A stretch of DNA of 64,000 bases from Clusia tigrina. Lineage: Eukaryota > Arthropoda > Insecta > Diptera > Clusiidae. This document shows, piece after piece, positions 13,200 to 25,740 of the stretch; the first letter of the stretch is position 1; each line of letters starts with the position of its first letter. Where the stretch lies: contig CAKKTE020000052.1 of NCBI GenBank assembly GCA_920105625.2, positions 682,001 to 746,000 on the forward strand. The letters run 5' to 3'. A program made the translations under genes and the position numbers. The notes below the pieces were generated by a model. It was not told the origin of the DNA. It made no database searches and was given only the letters and a program-made list of their open reading frames with translations.

Positions 13200-16100
13200 C
13201 CTCTTGTCAATTTAAGCTATCGCTCAAAGCTATGCTACCCTTGAGTCCCAAATCAAACAATGATAAAACTTCAAATGGCCCTAACTTCTATACGGTACGT
13301 CCTACACCTATCAAAGTTTGCAACATACAAATGCTTGTAACTTTTTACAGGAGCGTCATAAAACCTTGAAATTGTGTAACAATAAAGTACTCGAGCCTCT
13401 TCTTAATCTAAGCTATCGCTCAAAGCTATGCTACCCTTGACTCCCAAATAAAACAATGATAAAACTTCAAATGGCCCTAACTTCTATACGGTACGTCCTA
13501 CAACTACCAAAGTTTGCAACATACAAATGCTTGTAAATTTGTACTGGAGCTTCAAAAAACCTTGAGATTTTGTAACAATAAAGTACTCGAGCCTCTTGTC
13601 AATTTAAGCTATCGCTCAAAGCTATGCTACCCTTGAGTCCCAAATCAAACAATGATAAAACTTCAAATGGCCCTAACTTCTATACGGTACGTCCTACACC
13701 TATCAAAGTTTGCAGCATACAAATGCTTGTAACTTTTTACAGGAGCGTCATAAAACCTTGAAATTGTGTAACAATAAAGTACTCGAGCCTCTTGTCAATT
13801 TAAGCTATCGCTGTAAACTATGCTACCCTTGAGTCCCAAATCAAACAATGATAAAACTTCAAATGGCCCTAACTTCTATACGGTACGCCCTACACCTATC
13901 AGAGTTTGCAACATACAAATGCTTGTAAATTTTTACTGCAGCTTCATAAAACCTTGAGATTTTGTAACAAAAAGGACTCGAGCCTCTTCTCAATTTAAGC
14001 TATCGCTCAAAGCTATGCTACGTCTTGAGTCCAAAATAAAACAATGATAAAACTTCAAATGGCCCTAACTTCTATACGGTACGTCCTACAACTACCAAAG
14101 TTTGCAACATACAAATGCTTGTAAATTTTTACTGGAGCTTCAAAAAACCTTGAGATTTTGTAACAATAAAGTAGTCGAGCCTCCTCTCAATTTAAGCTAT
14201 CGCTCAAAGCTATGCTACCCTTGAATCCCAAATCAAACACTGATAAAACTTCAAATGGCCCTTACTTCTATACGGTACGTCCTACACCTATCAAAGTTTG
14301 CAACATACAAATGCTTGTAAATTTTTACTGGAGCGTTATAAAACCTTGAAATTTTGTAACAATAAAGTACTCGAGCCTCTTCTCAATTTAAGCTACCGCT
14401 CACAGCTATGCTACCCTTGAGTCCCAAATCAAATACTGGTAGAACTTCAAATGGCCCTAACTTCTATACGGTACGACCTACACCTATCAAAGTTTGCAAC
14501 ATACAAGTGCTTGTAACTTTTTACTGGAGCGTCATAAAACCTTGAAATTTTGTAACAATAAAGTACTCGAGCCCCTTGTCAATTTAAGCTATCGCACAAA
14601 GCTATGCTACCCTTGAGTCCCAAATCAAACACTGATAAAACTTCAAATGGCGCTTACTTCTATACGGTACGTCCTACGCCTATCAAATTTTGCAACATAC
14701 AAATCCTTGTAAATTTTTACTGGAGCCTTATAAAACCTTGAAATTTTGTAACAATAAAGTACTCGAGCCTCTTCTCAATTTATGCTATCGCTCATAGCTA
14801 TGCTACCCTTGAGTCCCAAATCAAACACTGATAGAACTTCAAATGGCCCTAACTTCTCTACCGTACGTCCTACACCTATCAAAGTTTGCAACATACAAAT
14901 GCTTGTAAATTTTTACTGGAGCGTCATAAAACCTTGAAATTTTGTAACAATAAAGTACTCGAGCCTCTTCACAATTTAAGCTATCGCTCAAAGCTATGCT
15001 ACCCTTGAGTCCAAATCAAACAATGATACAACTTCAAATGGCCCTAACTTCTATACGGTACGCCCTACACCTATCAAAGTTTGCAGCATACAAATGCTTG
15101 TAAATTTTTACTGGAGCTTCATAAAACCTTGAGATTTTGTAACAATAAAGTACTCGAGCCTCTTCTCAATTTAAGCTATCGCTCAAAGCTATGCTACCCT
15201 TGAGTCCCAAATAAAACAATGATAAAACTTCAAATGGCCCTAACTTCTATACGGTACGTCCTACAACTACCAAAGTTTGCAACATACAAATGCTTGTAAA
15301 TTTTTACTGGAGCGTTATAAAACCTTGAAATTTTGTAACAATAAAGTACTCGAGCCTCTTCTCAATTTAAGCTACCGCTCATAGCTATGCTACCCTTGAG
15401 TCCCAAATCAAACACTGGTAGAACTTCAAATGGCCCTAACTTCTATACAGTACGTCCTACACCTATCAAAGTTTGCAACATACAAATGCTTGTAAATTTT
15501 TACTGGAGCGTCATAAAACCTTGAAATTTTGTAACAATAAAGTACTCGAGACTCTTGTCAATTGAAGCTATCGCTCAAAGCTATGCTACCCTTGAGTCCC
15601 AAATCAAACACTGATAAAACTTCACATAGCCCTAACTTCTATACGGTACGTCCTACACCTATCAAAGTTTGCAAACATACAAATGCTAGTAACTTTTTAC
15701 TGCAGCGTCATAAAACCTTGAAATTTTGTAACAATCAAGTACTCGAGCCTCTTGTCAATTTAAGCTATCGCTCAAAGCTATGCTACCCTTGAGTCCCAAA
15801 TCAAACAATGATAAAACTTCAAATGGCCCTAACTTCTATACGGTACGTCCTACACCTATCAAAGTTTGCAACATACAAATGCTTGTAACTTTTTACAGGA
15901 GCGTCATAAAACCTTGAAATTGTGTAACAATAAAGTACTCGAGCCTCTTCTTAATCTAAGCTATCGCTCAAAGCTATGCTACCCTTGACTACCAAATAAA
16001 ACAATGATAAAACTTCAAATGGCCCTAACTTCTATACGGTACGTCCTACAACTACCAAAGTTTGCAACATACAAATGCTTGTAAATTTGTACTGGAGCTT

Positions 16101-17548
16101 CAAAAAACCTTGAGATTTTGTAACAATAAAGTACTCGAGCCTCTTGTCAATTTAAGCTATCGCTCAAAGCTATGCTACCCTTGAGTCCCAAATCAAACAA
16201 TGATAAAACTTCAAATGGCCCTAACTTCTATACGGTACGTCCTACACCTATCAAAGTTTGCAACATACAAATGCTTGTAACTTTTTACAGGAGCGTCATA
16301 AAACCTTGAAATTGTGTAACAATAAAGTACTCGAGCCTCTTGTCAATTTAAGCTATCGCTGTAAACTATGCTACCCTTGAGTCCCAAATCAAACAATGAT
16401 AAAACTTCAAATGGCCCTAACTTCTATACGGTACGCCCTACACCTATCAGAGTTTGCAACATACAAATGCTTGTAAATTTTTACTGCAGCTTCATAAAAC
16501 CTTGAGATTTTGTAACAAAAAGGACTCGAGCCTCTTCTCAATTTAAGCTATCGCTCAAAGCTATGCTACGTCTTGAGTCCAAAATAAAACAATGATAAAA
16601 CTTCAAATGGCCCTAACTTCTATACGGTACGTCCTACAACTACCAAAGTTTGCAACATACAAATGCTTGTAAATTTTTACTGGAGCTTCAAAAAACCTTG
16701 AGATTTTGTAACAATAAAGTAGTCGAGCCTCCTCTCAATTTAAGCTATCGCTCAAAGCTATGCTACCCTTGAATCCCAAATCAAACACTGATAAAACTTC
16801 AAATGGCCCTTACTTCTATACGGTACGTCCTACACCTATCAAAGTTTACAACATACAAATGCTTGTAAATGTTTACTGGAGCGTTATAAAACCTTGAAAT
16901 TTTGTAACAATAAAGTACTCGAGCCTCTTCTCAATTTAAGCTACCGCTCACAGCTATGCTACCCTTGAGTCCCAAATCAAACACTGGTAGAACTTCAAAT
17001 GGCCCTAACTTCTATACGGTACGTCCTACACCTATCAAAGTTTGCAACATACAAGTGCTTGTAACTTTTTACTGGAGCGTCATAAAACCTTGAAATTTTG
17101 TAACAATAAAGTACTCGAGCCCCTTGTCAATTTAAGCTATCGCTCAAAGCTATGCTACCCTTGAGTCCCAAATCAAACACTGATAAAACTTCAAATGGCG
17201 CTTACTTCTATACGGTACGTCCTACGCCTATCAAATTTTGCAACATACAAATCCTTGTAAATTTTTACTGGAGCCTTATAAAACCTTGAAATTTTGTAAC
17301 AATAAAGTACTCGAGCCTCTTCTCAATTTATGCTATCGCTCATAGCTATGCTACCCTTGAGTCCCAAATCAAACACTGATAGAACTTCAAATGGCCCTAA
17401 CTTCTCTACCGTACGTCCTACACCTATCAAAGTTTGCAACATACAAATGCTTGTAAATTTTTACTGGAGCGTCATAAAACCTTGAAATTTTGTAACAATA
17501 AAGTACTCGAGCCTCTTCTCAATTTAAGCTATCGCTCAAAGCTATGCT
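13200..17548 (+). repeat. 13-monomer spaced duplication (2,548 bp shift)
   Basis: About 1.8 kb (13,200-15,000) matches 15,748-17,548 at a constant shift of 2,548 bp, with GCTGTAAAC at 13,809/16,357 and GGCGCTTA at 14,649/17,197. Matching stops on the right where CTACCCTTGAGTCC (about 14,999) is answered by CTACGTCTTGAGTCC (about 17,547). That point is a subtype junction in the later copy. Confidence 0.65.
15583..15780 (+). repeat. Monomer subtype with one inserted A (GCAAACATAC), representative
   Basis: This subtype has GCAAACATAC where the common form has GCAACATAC, so the monomer is 197 bp. It always travels with TTCACATAGCC upstream and CTGCAGCG downstream. I count 19 copies, whose ATGCTACCC (or ATGCAACCC) points are at 15,583, 17,741, 21,073, 23,818, 31,644, 33,602, 34,776, 37,317, 38,688, 40,059, 41,627, 44,566, 46,135, 47,312, 48,489, 49,666, 50,830, 52,007 and 53,964. 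None occurs before 15.5 kb or after 54.3 kb. The inserted base restores one frame and produces an open frame of up to 101 codons; I regard this as a by-product, not a gene. Confidence 0.85.
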
Positions 17549-19708
17549 ACGTCTTGAGTCCAAAATAAAACAATGATAAAACTTCAAATGGCCCTAACTT
17601 CTATACGGTACGTCCTACAACTACCAAAGTTTGCAACATACAAATGCTTGTAAATTTTTACTGGAGCTTCAAAAAACCTTGAGATTTTGTAACAATAAAG
17701 TACTCGAGCCTCTTCTCAATTTAAGCTATCGCTCAAAGCTATGCTACCCTTGACTCCCAAATCAAACACTGATAAAACTTCACATAGCCCTAACTTCTAT
17801 ACGGTACGTCCTACACCTATCAAAGTTTGCAAACATACAAATGCTAGTAACTTTTTACTGCAGCGTCATAAAACCTTGAAATTTTGTAACAATCAAGTAC
17901 TCGAGCCTCTTGTCAATTTAAGCTATCGCTCAAAGCTATGCTACCCTTGAGTCCCAAATCAAACAATGATAAAACTTCAAATGGCCCTAACTTCTATACG
18001 GTACGTCCTACACCTATCAAAGTTTGCAACATACAAATGCTTGTAACTTTTTACAGGAGCGTCATAAAACCTTGAAATTGTGTAACAATAAAGTACTCGA
18101 GCCTCTTCTTAATCTAAGCTATCGCTCAAAGCTATGCTACCCTTGACTCCCAAATAAAACAATGATAAAACTTCAAATGGCCCTAACTTCTATACGGTAC
18201 GTCCTACAACTACCAAAGTTTGCAACATACAAATGCTTGTAAATTTGTACTGGAGCTTCAAAAAACCTTGAGATTTTGTAACAATAAAGTACTCGAGCCT
18301 CTTGTCAATTTAAGCTATCGCTCAAAGCTATGCTACCCTTGAGTCCCAAATCAAACAATGATAAAACTTCAAATGGCCCTAACTTCTATACGGTACGTCC
18401 TACACCTATCAAAGTTTGCAACATACAAATGCTTGTAACTTTTTACAGGAGCGTCATAAAACCTTGAAATTGTGTAACAATAAAGTACTCGAGCCTCTTG
18501 TCAATTTAAGCTATCGCTGTAAACTATGCTACCCTTGAGTCCCAAATCAAACAATGATAAAACTTCAAATGGCCCTAACTTCTATACGGTACGCCCTACA
18601 CCTATCAGAGTTTGCAACATACAAATGCTTGTAAATTTTTACTGCAGCTTCATAAAACCTTGAGATTTTGTAACAAAAAGGACTCGAGCCTCTTCTCAAT
18701 TTAAGCTATCGCTCAAAGCTATGCTACGTCTTGAGTCCAAAATAAAACAATGATAAAACTTCAAATGGCCCTAACTTCTATACGGTACGTCCTACAACTA
18801 CCAAAGTTTGCAACATACAAATGCTTGTAAATTTTTACTGGAGCTTCAAAAAACCTTGAGATTTTGTAACAATAAAGTAGTCGAGCCTCCTCTCAATTTA
18901 AGCTATCGCTCAAAGCTATGCTACCCTTGAATCCCAAATCAAACACTGATAAAACTTCAAATGGCCCTTACTTCTATACGGTACGTCCTACACCTATCAA
19001 AGTTTGCAACATACAAATGCTTGTAAATGTTTACTGGAGCGTTATAAAACCTTGAAATTTTGTAACAATAAAGTACTCGAGCCTCTTCTCAATTTAAGCT
19101 ACCGCTCACAGCTATGCTACCCTTGAGTCCCAAATCAAACACTGGTAGAACTTCAAATGGCCCTAACTTCTATACGGTACGTCCTACACCTATCAAAGTT
19201 TGCAACATACAAGTGCTTGTAACTTTTTACTGGAGCGTCATAAAACCTTGAAATTTTGTAACAATAAAGTACTCGAGCCCCTTGTCAATTTAAGCTATCG
19301 CTCAAAGCTATGCTACCCTTGAGTCCCAAATCAAACACTGATAAAACTTCAAATGGCGCTTACTTCTATACGGTACGTCCTACGCCTATCAAATTTTGCA
19401 ACATACAAATCCTTGTAAATTTTTACTGGAGCCTTATAAAACCTTGAAATTTTGTAACAATAAAGTACTCGAGCCTCTTCTCAATTTATGCTATCGCTCA
19501 TAGCTATGCTACCCTTGAGTCCCAAATCAAACACTGATAGAACTTCAAATGGCCCTAACTTCTCTACCGTACGTCCTACACCTATCAAAGTTTGCAACAT
19601 ACAAATGCTTGTAAATTTTTACTGGAGCGTCATAAAACCTTGAAATTTTGTAACAATAAAGTACTCGAGCCTCTTCTCAATTTAAGCTATCGCTCAAAGC
19701 TATGCTAC
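15590..19708 (+). repeat. 11-monomer duplication (2,158 bp shift)
   Basis: About 1.96 kb at 15,590-17,550 matches 17,748-19,708. The inserted-base monomer (GCAAACATAC) is at 15,671/17,829, GCTGTAAAC at 16,357/18,515 and GGCGCTTA at 17,197/19,355. The rare AAATGTTTACTGG appears in both copies (about 16,867/19,025). Between the copies, 17,550-17,747 is one monomer of CTACGTCTTGAG/CTTCAAAAAACC type. Confidence 0.7.
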
Positions 19709-20370
19709 CCTTGAGTCCAAATCAAACAATGATACAACTTCAAATGGCCCTAACTTCTATACGGTACGCCCTACACCTATCAAAGTTTGCAACATACAAA
19801 TGCTTGTAAATTTTTACTGGAGCTTCATAAAACCTTGAGATTTTGTAACAATAAAGTACTCGAGCCTCTTCTCAATTTAAGCTATCGCTCAAAGCTATGC
19901 TACCCTTGAGTCCCAAATAAAACAATGATAAAACTTCAAATGGCCCTAACTTCTATACGGTACGTCCTACAACTACCAAAGTTTGCAACATACAAATGCT
20001 ATTAACTTTTTACTGGAGCGGCATAAAACCTTGAAATTTTGTAACAATAAAGTACTCGAGCCTCTTCTCAATTTAAGCTATCGCTCAAAGCTATGCTACC
20101 CTTTAGTCCCAAATCAAACACTGATAAAACTTCAAATGGCCCTAACTTCTATACGGTACGTCCTACACCTATCAAAGTTTGCAACATACAAATGCTTGTA
20201 AATTTTTACTGGAGCGTCATAAAACCTTGAAATTTTGTAACAATAAAGTACTCGAGCCTCTTGTCAATTTAAGCTATCGCTCAAAGCTATGCTACCCTGG
20301 AGTCCCAAATCAAACAATGATAAAACTTCAAATGGCCCTAACTTCTATACGGTACGTCCTACACCTATCA

Positions 20371-23300
20371 AAGTTTGCAACATACAAATGCTTGTAACTT
20401 TTTACAGGAGCGTCATAAAACCTTGAAATTGTGTAACAATAAAGTACTCGAGCCTCTTCTTAATCTAAGCTATCGCTCAAAGCTATGCTACCCTTGACTC
20501 CCAAATAAAACAATGATAAAACTTCAAATGGCCCTAACTTCTATACGGTACGTCCTACAACTACCAAAGTTTGCAACATACAAATGCTTGTAAATTTGTA
20601 CTGGAGCTTCAAAAAACCTTGAGATTTTGTAACAATAAAGTACTCGAGCCTCTTCTCAATTTAAGCTATCGCTCAAAGCTATGCTACCCTTGACTCCCAA
20701 ATAAAACAATGATAAAACTTCAAATGGCCCTAACTTCTATACGGTACGTCCTACAACTACCAAAGTTTGCAACATACAAATGCTTGTAAATTTTTACTGG
20801 ATTGTTATAAAACCTTGAAATTTTGTAACAATAAAGTACTCGAGCCTCTTCTCAATTTAAGCTACCGCTCATAGCTATGCTACCCTTGAGTCCCAAATCA
20901 AACACTGGTAGAACTTCAAATGGCCCTAACTTCTATACGGTACGTCCTACACCTATCAAAGTTTGCAACATACAAATGCTTGTAAATTTTTACTGGAGCG
21001 TCATAAAACCTTGAAATTTTGTAACAATAAAGTACTCGAGACTCTTGTCAATTTAAGCTATCGCTCAAAGCTATGCTACCCTTGAGTCCCAAATCAAACA
21101 CTGATAAAACTTCACATAGCCCTAACTTCTATACGGTACGTCCTACACCTATCAAAGTTTGCAAACATACAAATGCTAGTAACTTTTTACTGCAGCGTCA
21201 TAAAACCTTGAAATTTTGTAACAATCAAGTACTCGAGCCTCTTGTCAATTTAAGCTATCGCTCAAAGCTATGCTACCCTTGTCTCCCAAATCAAACACTG
21301 ATAAAACTTCAAATGGCCCTAACTTCTATACGGTACGTCGTACACCTATCAAAGTTTGCAACATGCAAATGCTTGTAACTTTTTACTGGAGCGTCATAAA
21401 ATCTTAAAATTTTGTAACAATAAAGTACTCGAGCCTCTTGTCAATTTAAGCTATCGCTCAAAGCTATGCTACCCTTGAGTCCCAAATCAAACAATGATAA
21501 AACTTCAAATGGCCCTAACTTCTATACGGTACGTCCTACACCTATCAAAGTTTGCAACATACAAATGCTTGTAACTTTTTACAGGAGCGTCATAAAACCT
21601 TGAAATTGTGTAACAATAAAGTACTCGAGCCTCTTCTCAATCTAAGCTATCGCTCAAAGCTATGCTACCCTTGAGTCCCAAATCAAACACTGATAAAACT
21701 TCAAATGGCCCTTACTTCTATACGGTACGTCCTACGCCTATCAAAGTTTGCAACATACAAATGCTTGTAAATTTTTACTGGAGCGTTATAAAACCTTGAA
21801 ATTTTGTAACAATAAAGTACTCGAGCCTGTTCTCAATTTAAGCTATCGCTCATAGCTATGCTACCCTTGAGTCCCAAATCAAACACTGATAGAATTTCAA
21901 ATGGCCCTAACTTCTATACCGTACGTCCTACACCTATCAAAGTTTGCAACATACGAATGCTTGTAAATTTTGACTGGAGCGTCATAAAACCTTGAAATTT
22001 TGTAACAATAAAGTACTCGAGCCTCTTGTCAATTTAAGCTATCGCTGTAAACTATGCTACCCTTGAGTCCCAAATCAAACAATGATAAAACTTCAAATGG
22101 CCCTAACTTCTATACGGTACGCCCTACACCTATCAGAGTTTGCAACATACAAATGCTTGTAAATTTTTACTGCAGCTTCATAAAACCTTGAGATTTTGTA
22201 ACAAAAAGGACTCGAGCCTCTTCTCAATTTAAGCTATCGCTCAAAGCTATGCTACGTCTTGAGTCCAAAATAAAACAATGATAAAACTTCAAATGGCCCT
22301 AACTTCTATACGGTACGTCCTACAACTACCAAAGTTTGCAACATACAAATGCTTGTAAATTTTTACTGGAGCTTCAAAAAACCTTGAGATTTTGTAACAA
22401 TAAAGTAGTCGAGCCTCCTCTCAATTTAAGCTATCGCTCAAAGCTATGCTACCCTTGAATCCCAAATCAAACACTGATAAAACTTCAAATGGCCCTTACT
22501 TCTATACGGTACGTCCTACACCTATCAAAGTTTGCAACATACAAATGCTTGTAAATTTTTACTGGAGCGTTATAAAACCTTGAAATTTTGTAACAATAAA
22601 GTACTCGAGCCTCTTCTCAATTTAAACTACCGCTCACAGCTATGCTACCCTTGAGTCCCAAATCAAACACTGGTAGAACTTCAAATGGCCCTAACTTCTA
22701 TACGGTACGTCCTACACCTATCAAAGTTTGCAACATACAAGTGCTTGTAACTTTTTACTGGAGCGTCATAAAACCTTGAAATTTTGTAACAATAAAGTAC
22801 TCGAGCCCCTTGTCAATTTAAGCTATCGCTCAAAGCTATGCTACCCTTGAGTCCCAAATCAAACACTGATAAAACTTCAAATGGCGCTTACTTCTATACG
22901 GTACGTTCTACGCCTATCAAATTTTGCAACATACAAATGCTTGTAAATTTTTACTGGAGCGTTATAAAACCTTGAAATTTTGTAACAATAAAGTACTCGA
23001 GCCTCTTCTCAATTTAAGCTACCGCTCACAGCTATGCTACCCTTGAGTCCCAAATCAAACACTGGTAGAACTTCAAATGGCCCTAACTTCTATACGGTAC
23101 GTCCTACACCTATCAAAGTTTGCAACATACAAATGCTTGTAACTTTTTACAGGAGCGTCATAAAACCTTGAAATTGTGTAACAATAAAGTACTCGAGCCT
23201 CTTCTTAATCTAAGCTATCGCTCAAAGCTATGCTACCCTTGACTCCCAAATAAAACAATGATAAAACTTCAAATGGCCCTAACTTCTATACGGTACGTCC

Positions 23301-25682
23301 TACAACTACCAAAGTTTGCAACATACAAATGCTTGTAAATTTGTACTGGAGCTTCAAAAAACCTTGAGATTTTGTAACAATAAAGTACTCGAGCCTCTTC
23401 TCAATTTAAGCTATCGCTCAAAGCTATGCTACCCTTGACTCCCAAATAAAACAATGATAAAACTTCAAATGGCCCTAACTTCTATACGGTACGTCCTACA
23501 ACTACCAAAGTTTGCAACATACAAATGCTTGTAAATTTTTACTGGATTGTTATAAAACCTTGAAATTTTGTAACAATAAAGTACTCGAGCCTCTTCTCAA
23601 TTTAAGCTACCGCTCATAGCTATGCTACCCTTGAGTCCCAAATCAAACACTGGTAGAACTTCAAATGGCCCTAACTTCTATACAGTACGTCCTACACCTA
23701 TCAAAGTTTGCAACATACAAATGCTTGTAAATTTTTACTGGAGCGTCATAAAACCTTGAAATTTTGTAACAATAAAGTACTCGAGACTCTTGTCAATTTA
23801 AGCTATCGCTCAAAGCTATGCTACCCTTGAGTCCCAAATCAAACACTGATAAAACTTCACATAGCCCTAACTTCTATACGGTACGTCCTACACCTATCAA
23901 AGTTTGCAAACATACAAATGCTAGTAACTTTTTACTGCAGCGTCATAAAACCTTGAAATTTTGTAACAATCAAGTACTCGAGCCTCTTGTCAATTTAAGC
24001 TATCGCTCAAAGCTATGCTACCCTTGTCTCCCAAATCAAACACTGATAAAACTTCAAATGGCCCTAACTTCTATACGGTACGTCGTACACCTATCAAAGT
24101 TTGCAACATGCAAATGCTTGTAACTTTTTACTGGAGCGTCATAAAATCTTAAAATTTTGTAACAATAAAGTACTCGAGCCTCTTGTCAATTTAAGCTATC
24201 GCTCAAAGCTATGCTACCCTTGAGTCCCAAATCAAACAATGATAAAACTTCAAATGGCCCTAACTTCTATACGGTACGTCCTACACCTATCAAAGTTTGC
24301 AACATACAAATGCTTGTAACTTTTTACAGGAGCGTCATAAAACCTTGAAATTGTGTAACAATAAAGTACTCGAGCCTCTTCTCAATCTAAGCTATCGCTC
24401 AAAGCTATGCTACCCTTGAGTCCCAAATCAAACACTGATAAAACTTCAAATGGCCCTTACTTCTATACGGTACGTCCTACGCCTATCAAAGTTTGCAACA
24501 TACAAATGCTTGTAAATTTTTACTGGAGCGTTATAAAACCTTGAAATTTTGTAACAATAAAGTACTCGAGCCTGTTCTCAATTTAAGCTATCGCTCATAG
24601 CTATGCTACCCTTGAGTCCCAAATCAAACACTGATAGAATTTCAAATGGCCCTAACTTCTATACCGTACGTCCTACACCTATCAAAGTTTGCAACATACG
24701 AATGCTTGTAAATTTTGACTGGAGCGTCATAAAACCTTGAAATTTTGTAACAATAAAGTACTCGAGCCTCTTGTCAATTTAAGCTATCGCTGTAAACTAT
24801 GCTACCCTTGAGTCCCAAATCAAACAATGATAAAACTTCAAATGGCCCTAACTTCTATACGGTACGCCCTACACCTATCAGAGTTTGCAACATACAAATG
24901 CTTGTAAATTTTTACTGCAGCTTCATAAAACCTTGAGATTTTGTAACAAAAAGGACTCGAGCCTCTTCTCAATTTAAGCTATCGCTCAAAGCTATGCTAC
25001 GTCTTGAGTCCAAAATAAAACAATGATAAAACTTCAAATGGCCCTAACTTCTATACGGTACGTCCTACAACTACCAAAGTTTGCAACATACAAATGCTTG
25101 TAAATTTTTACTGGAGCTTCAAAAAACCTTGAGATTTTGTAACAATAAAGTAGTCGAGCCTCCTCTCAATTTAAGCTATCGCTCAAAGCTATGCTACCCT
25201 TGAATCCCAAATCAAACACTGATAAAACTTCAAATGGCCCTTACTTCTATACGGTACGTCCTACACCTATCAAAGTTTGCAACATACAAATGCTTGTAAA
25301 TTTTTACTGGAGCGTTATAAAACCTTGAAATTTTGTAACAATAAAGTACTCGACCCTCTTCTCAATTTAAGCTACCGCTCACAGCTATGCTACCCTTGAG
25401 TCCCAAATCAAACACTGGTAGAACTTCAAATGGCCCTAACTTCTATACGGTACGTCCTACACCTATCAAAGTTTGCAACATACAAGTGCTTGTAACTTTT
25501 TACTGGAGCGTCATAAAACCTTGAAATTTTGTAACAATAAAGTACTCGAGCCCCTTGTCAATTTAAGCTATCGCTCAAAGCTATGCTACCCTTGAGTCCC
25601 AAATCAAACACTGATAAAACTTCAAATGGCGCTTACTTCTATACGGTACGTTCTACGCCTATCAAATTTTGCAACATACAAA
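20371..25682 (+). repeat. HOR domain C: nearly identical 14-monomer tandem pair (2,745 bp)
   Basis: About 2.57 kb at 20,371-22,937 is repeated at 23,116-25,682 with a constant shift of 2,745 bp. Paired markers include the rare CTGGATTGTTAT (20,798/23,543), GCAAACATAC, the rare GTCGTACACC (about 21,337/24,082), GCTGTAAAC (22,043/24,788) and GGCGCTTA (22,883/25,628). Reading both copies, I noticed only three base differences: ACGG versus ACAG near 20,938/23,683, AAACTACC versus AAGCTACC near 22,625/25,370, and CGAGCC versus CGACCC near 22,606/25,351. Both edges fall within monomers at ordinary homology. Confidence 0.85.
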
Positions 25683-25719
25683 TCCTTGTAAATTTTTACT
25701 GGAGCCTTATAAAACCTTG

Positions 25720-25740
25720 AAATTTTGTAACAGTACTCGA
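25720..25740 (+). other. 5-bp deletion before the phase point, duplicated at 30,034
   Basis: TGTAACAGTACTCGAG stands where other copies have TGTAAC-AATAA-AGTACTCGAG. The same loss occurs 4,303 bp later at about 30,023-30,043. Both copies also share ATCCTTGTAAA, ACTACTCTACCGTACATCC and GTTCTACGCC, so the deletion was copied with its surrounding block and did not arise twice. Confidence 0.85.

Larger units (their letters stand above)
5591..20370 (+). repeat. HOR domain B: mosaic of 12-, 9-, 13- and 11-monomer duplications
   Basis: One set of subtypes is reused with changing period. GGCGCTTA lies at 5,638, 7,989, 14,649, 17,197 and 19,355. CGCTGTAAAC lies at 7,149, 9,500, 11,263, 13,809, 16,357 and 18,515. 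The CTATTAAC monomer begins at about 6,266, 8,617, 10,576, 12,339, 12,926 and 19,983. Spacings of 2,351, 1,763, 2,548 and 2,158 bp correspond to 12, 9, 13 and 11 monomers. The blocks overlap one another, so the domain records successive unequal exchanges and not a single HOR amplified once. Confidence 0.85.

Noticed and set aside
20371..25682. Treating the nearly identical 2,745-bp pair as an assembly error
   Set aside because: A few real differences separate the copies and both edges join to different neighbours, so it is reported as a duplication with the caveat that read support was not available.
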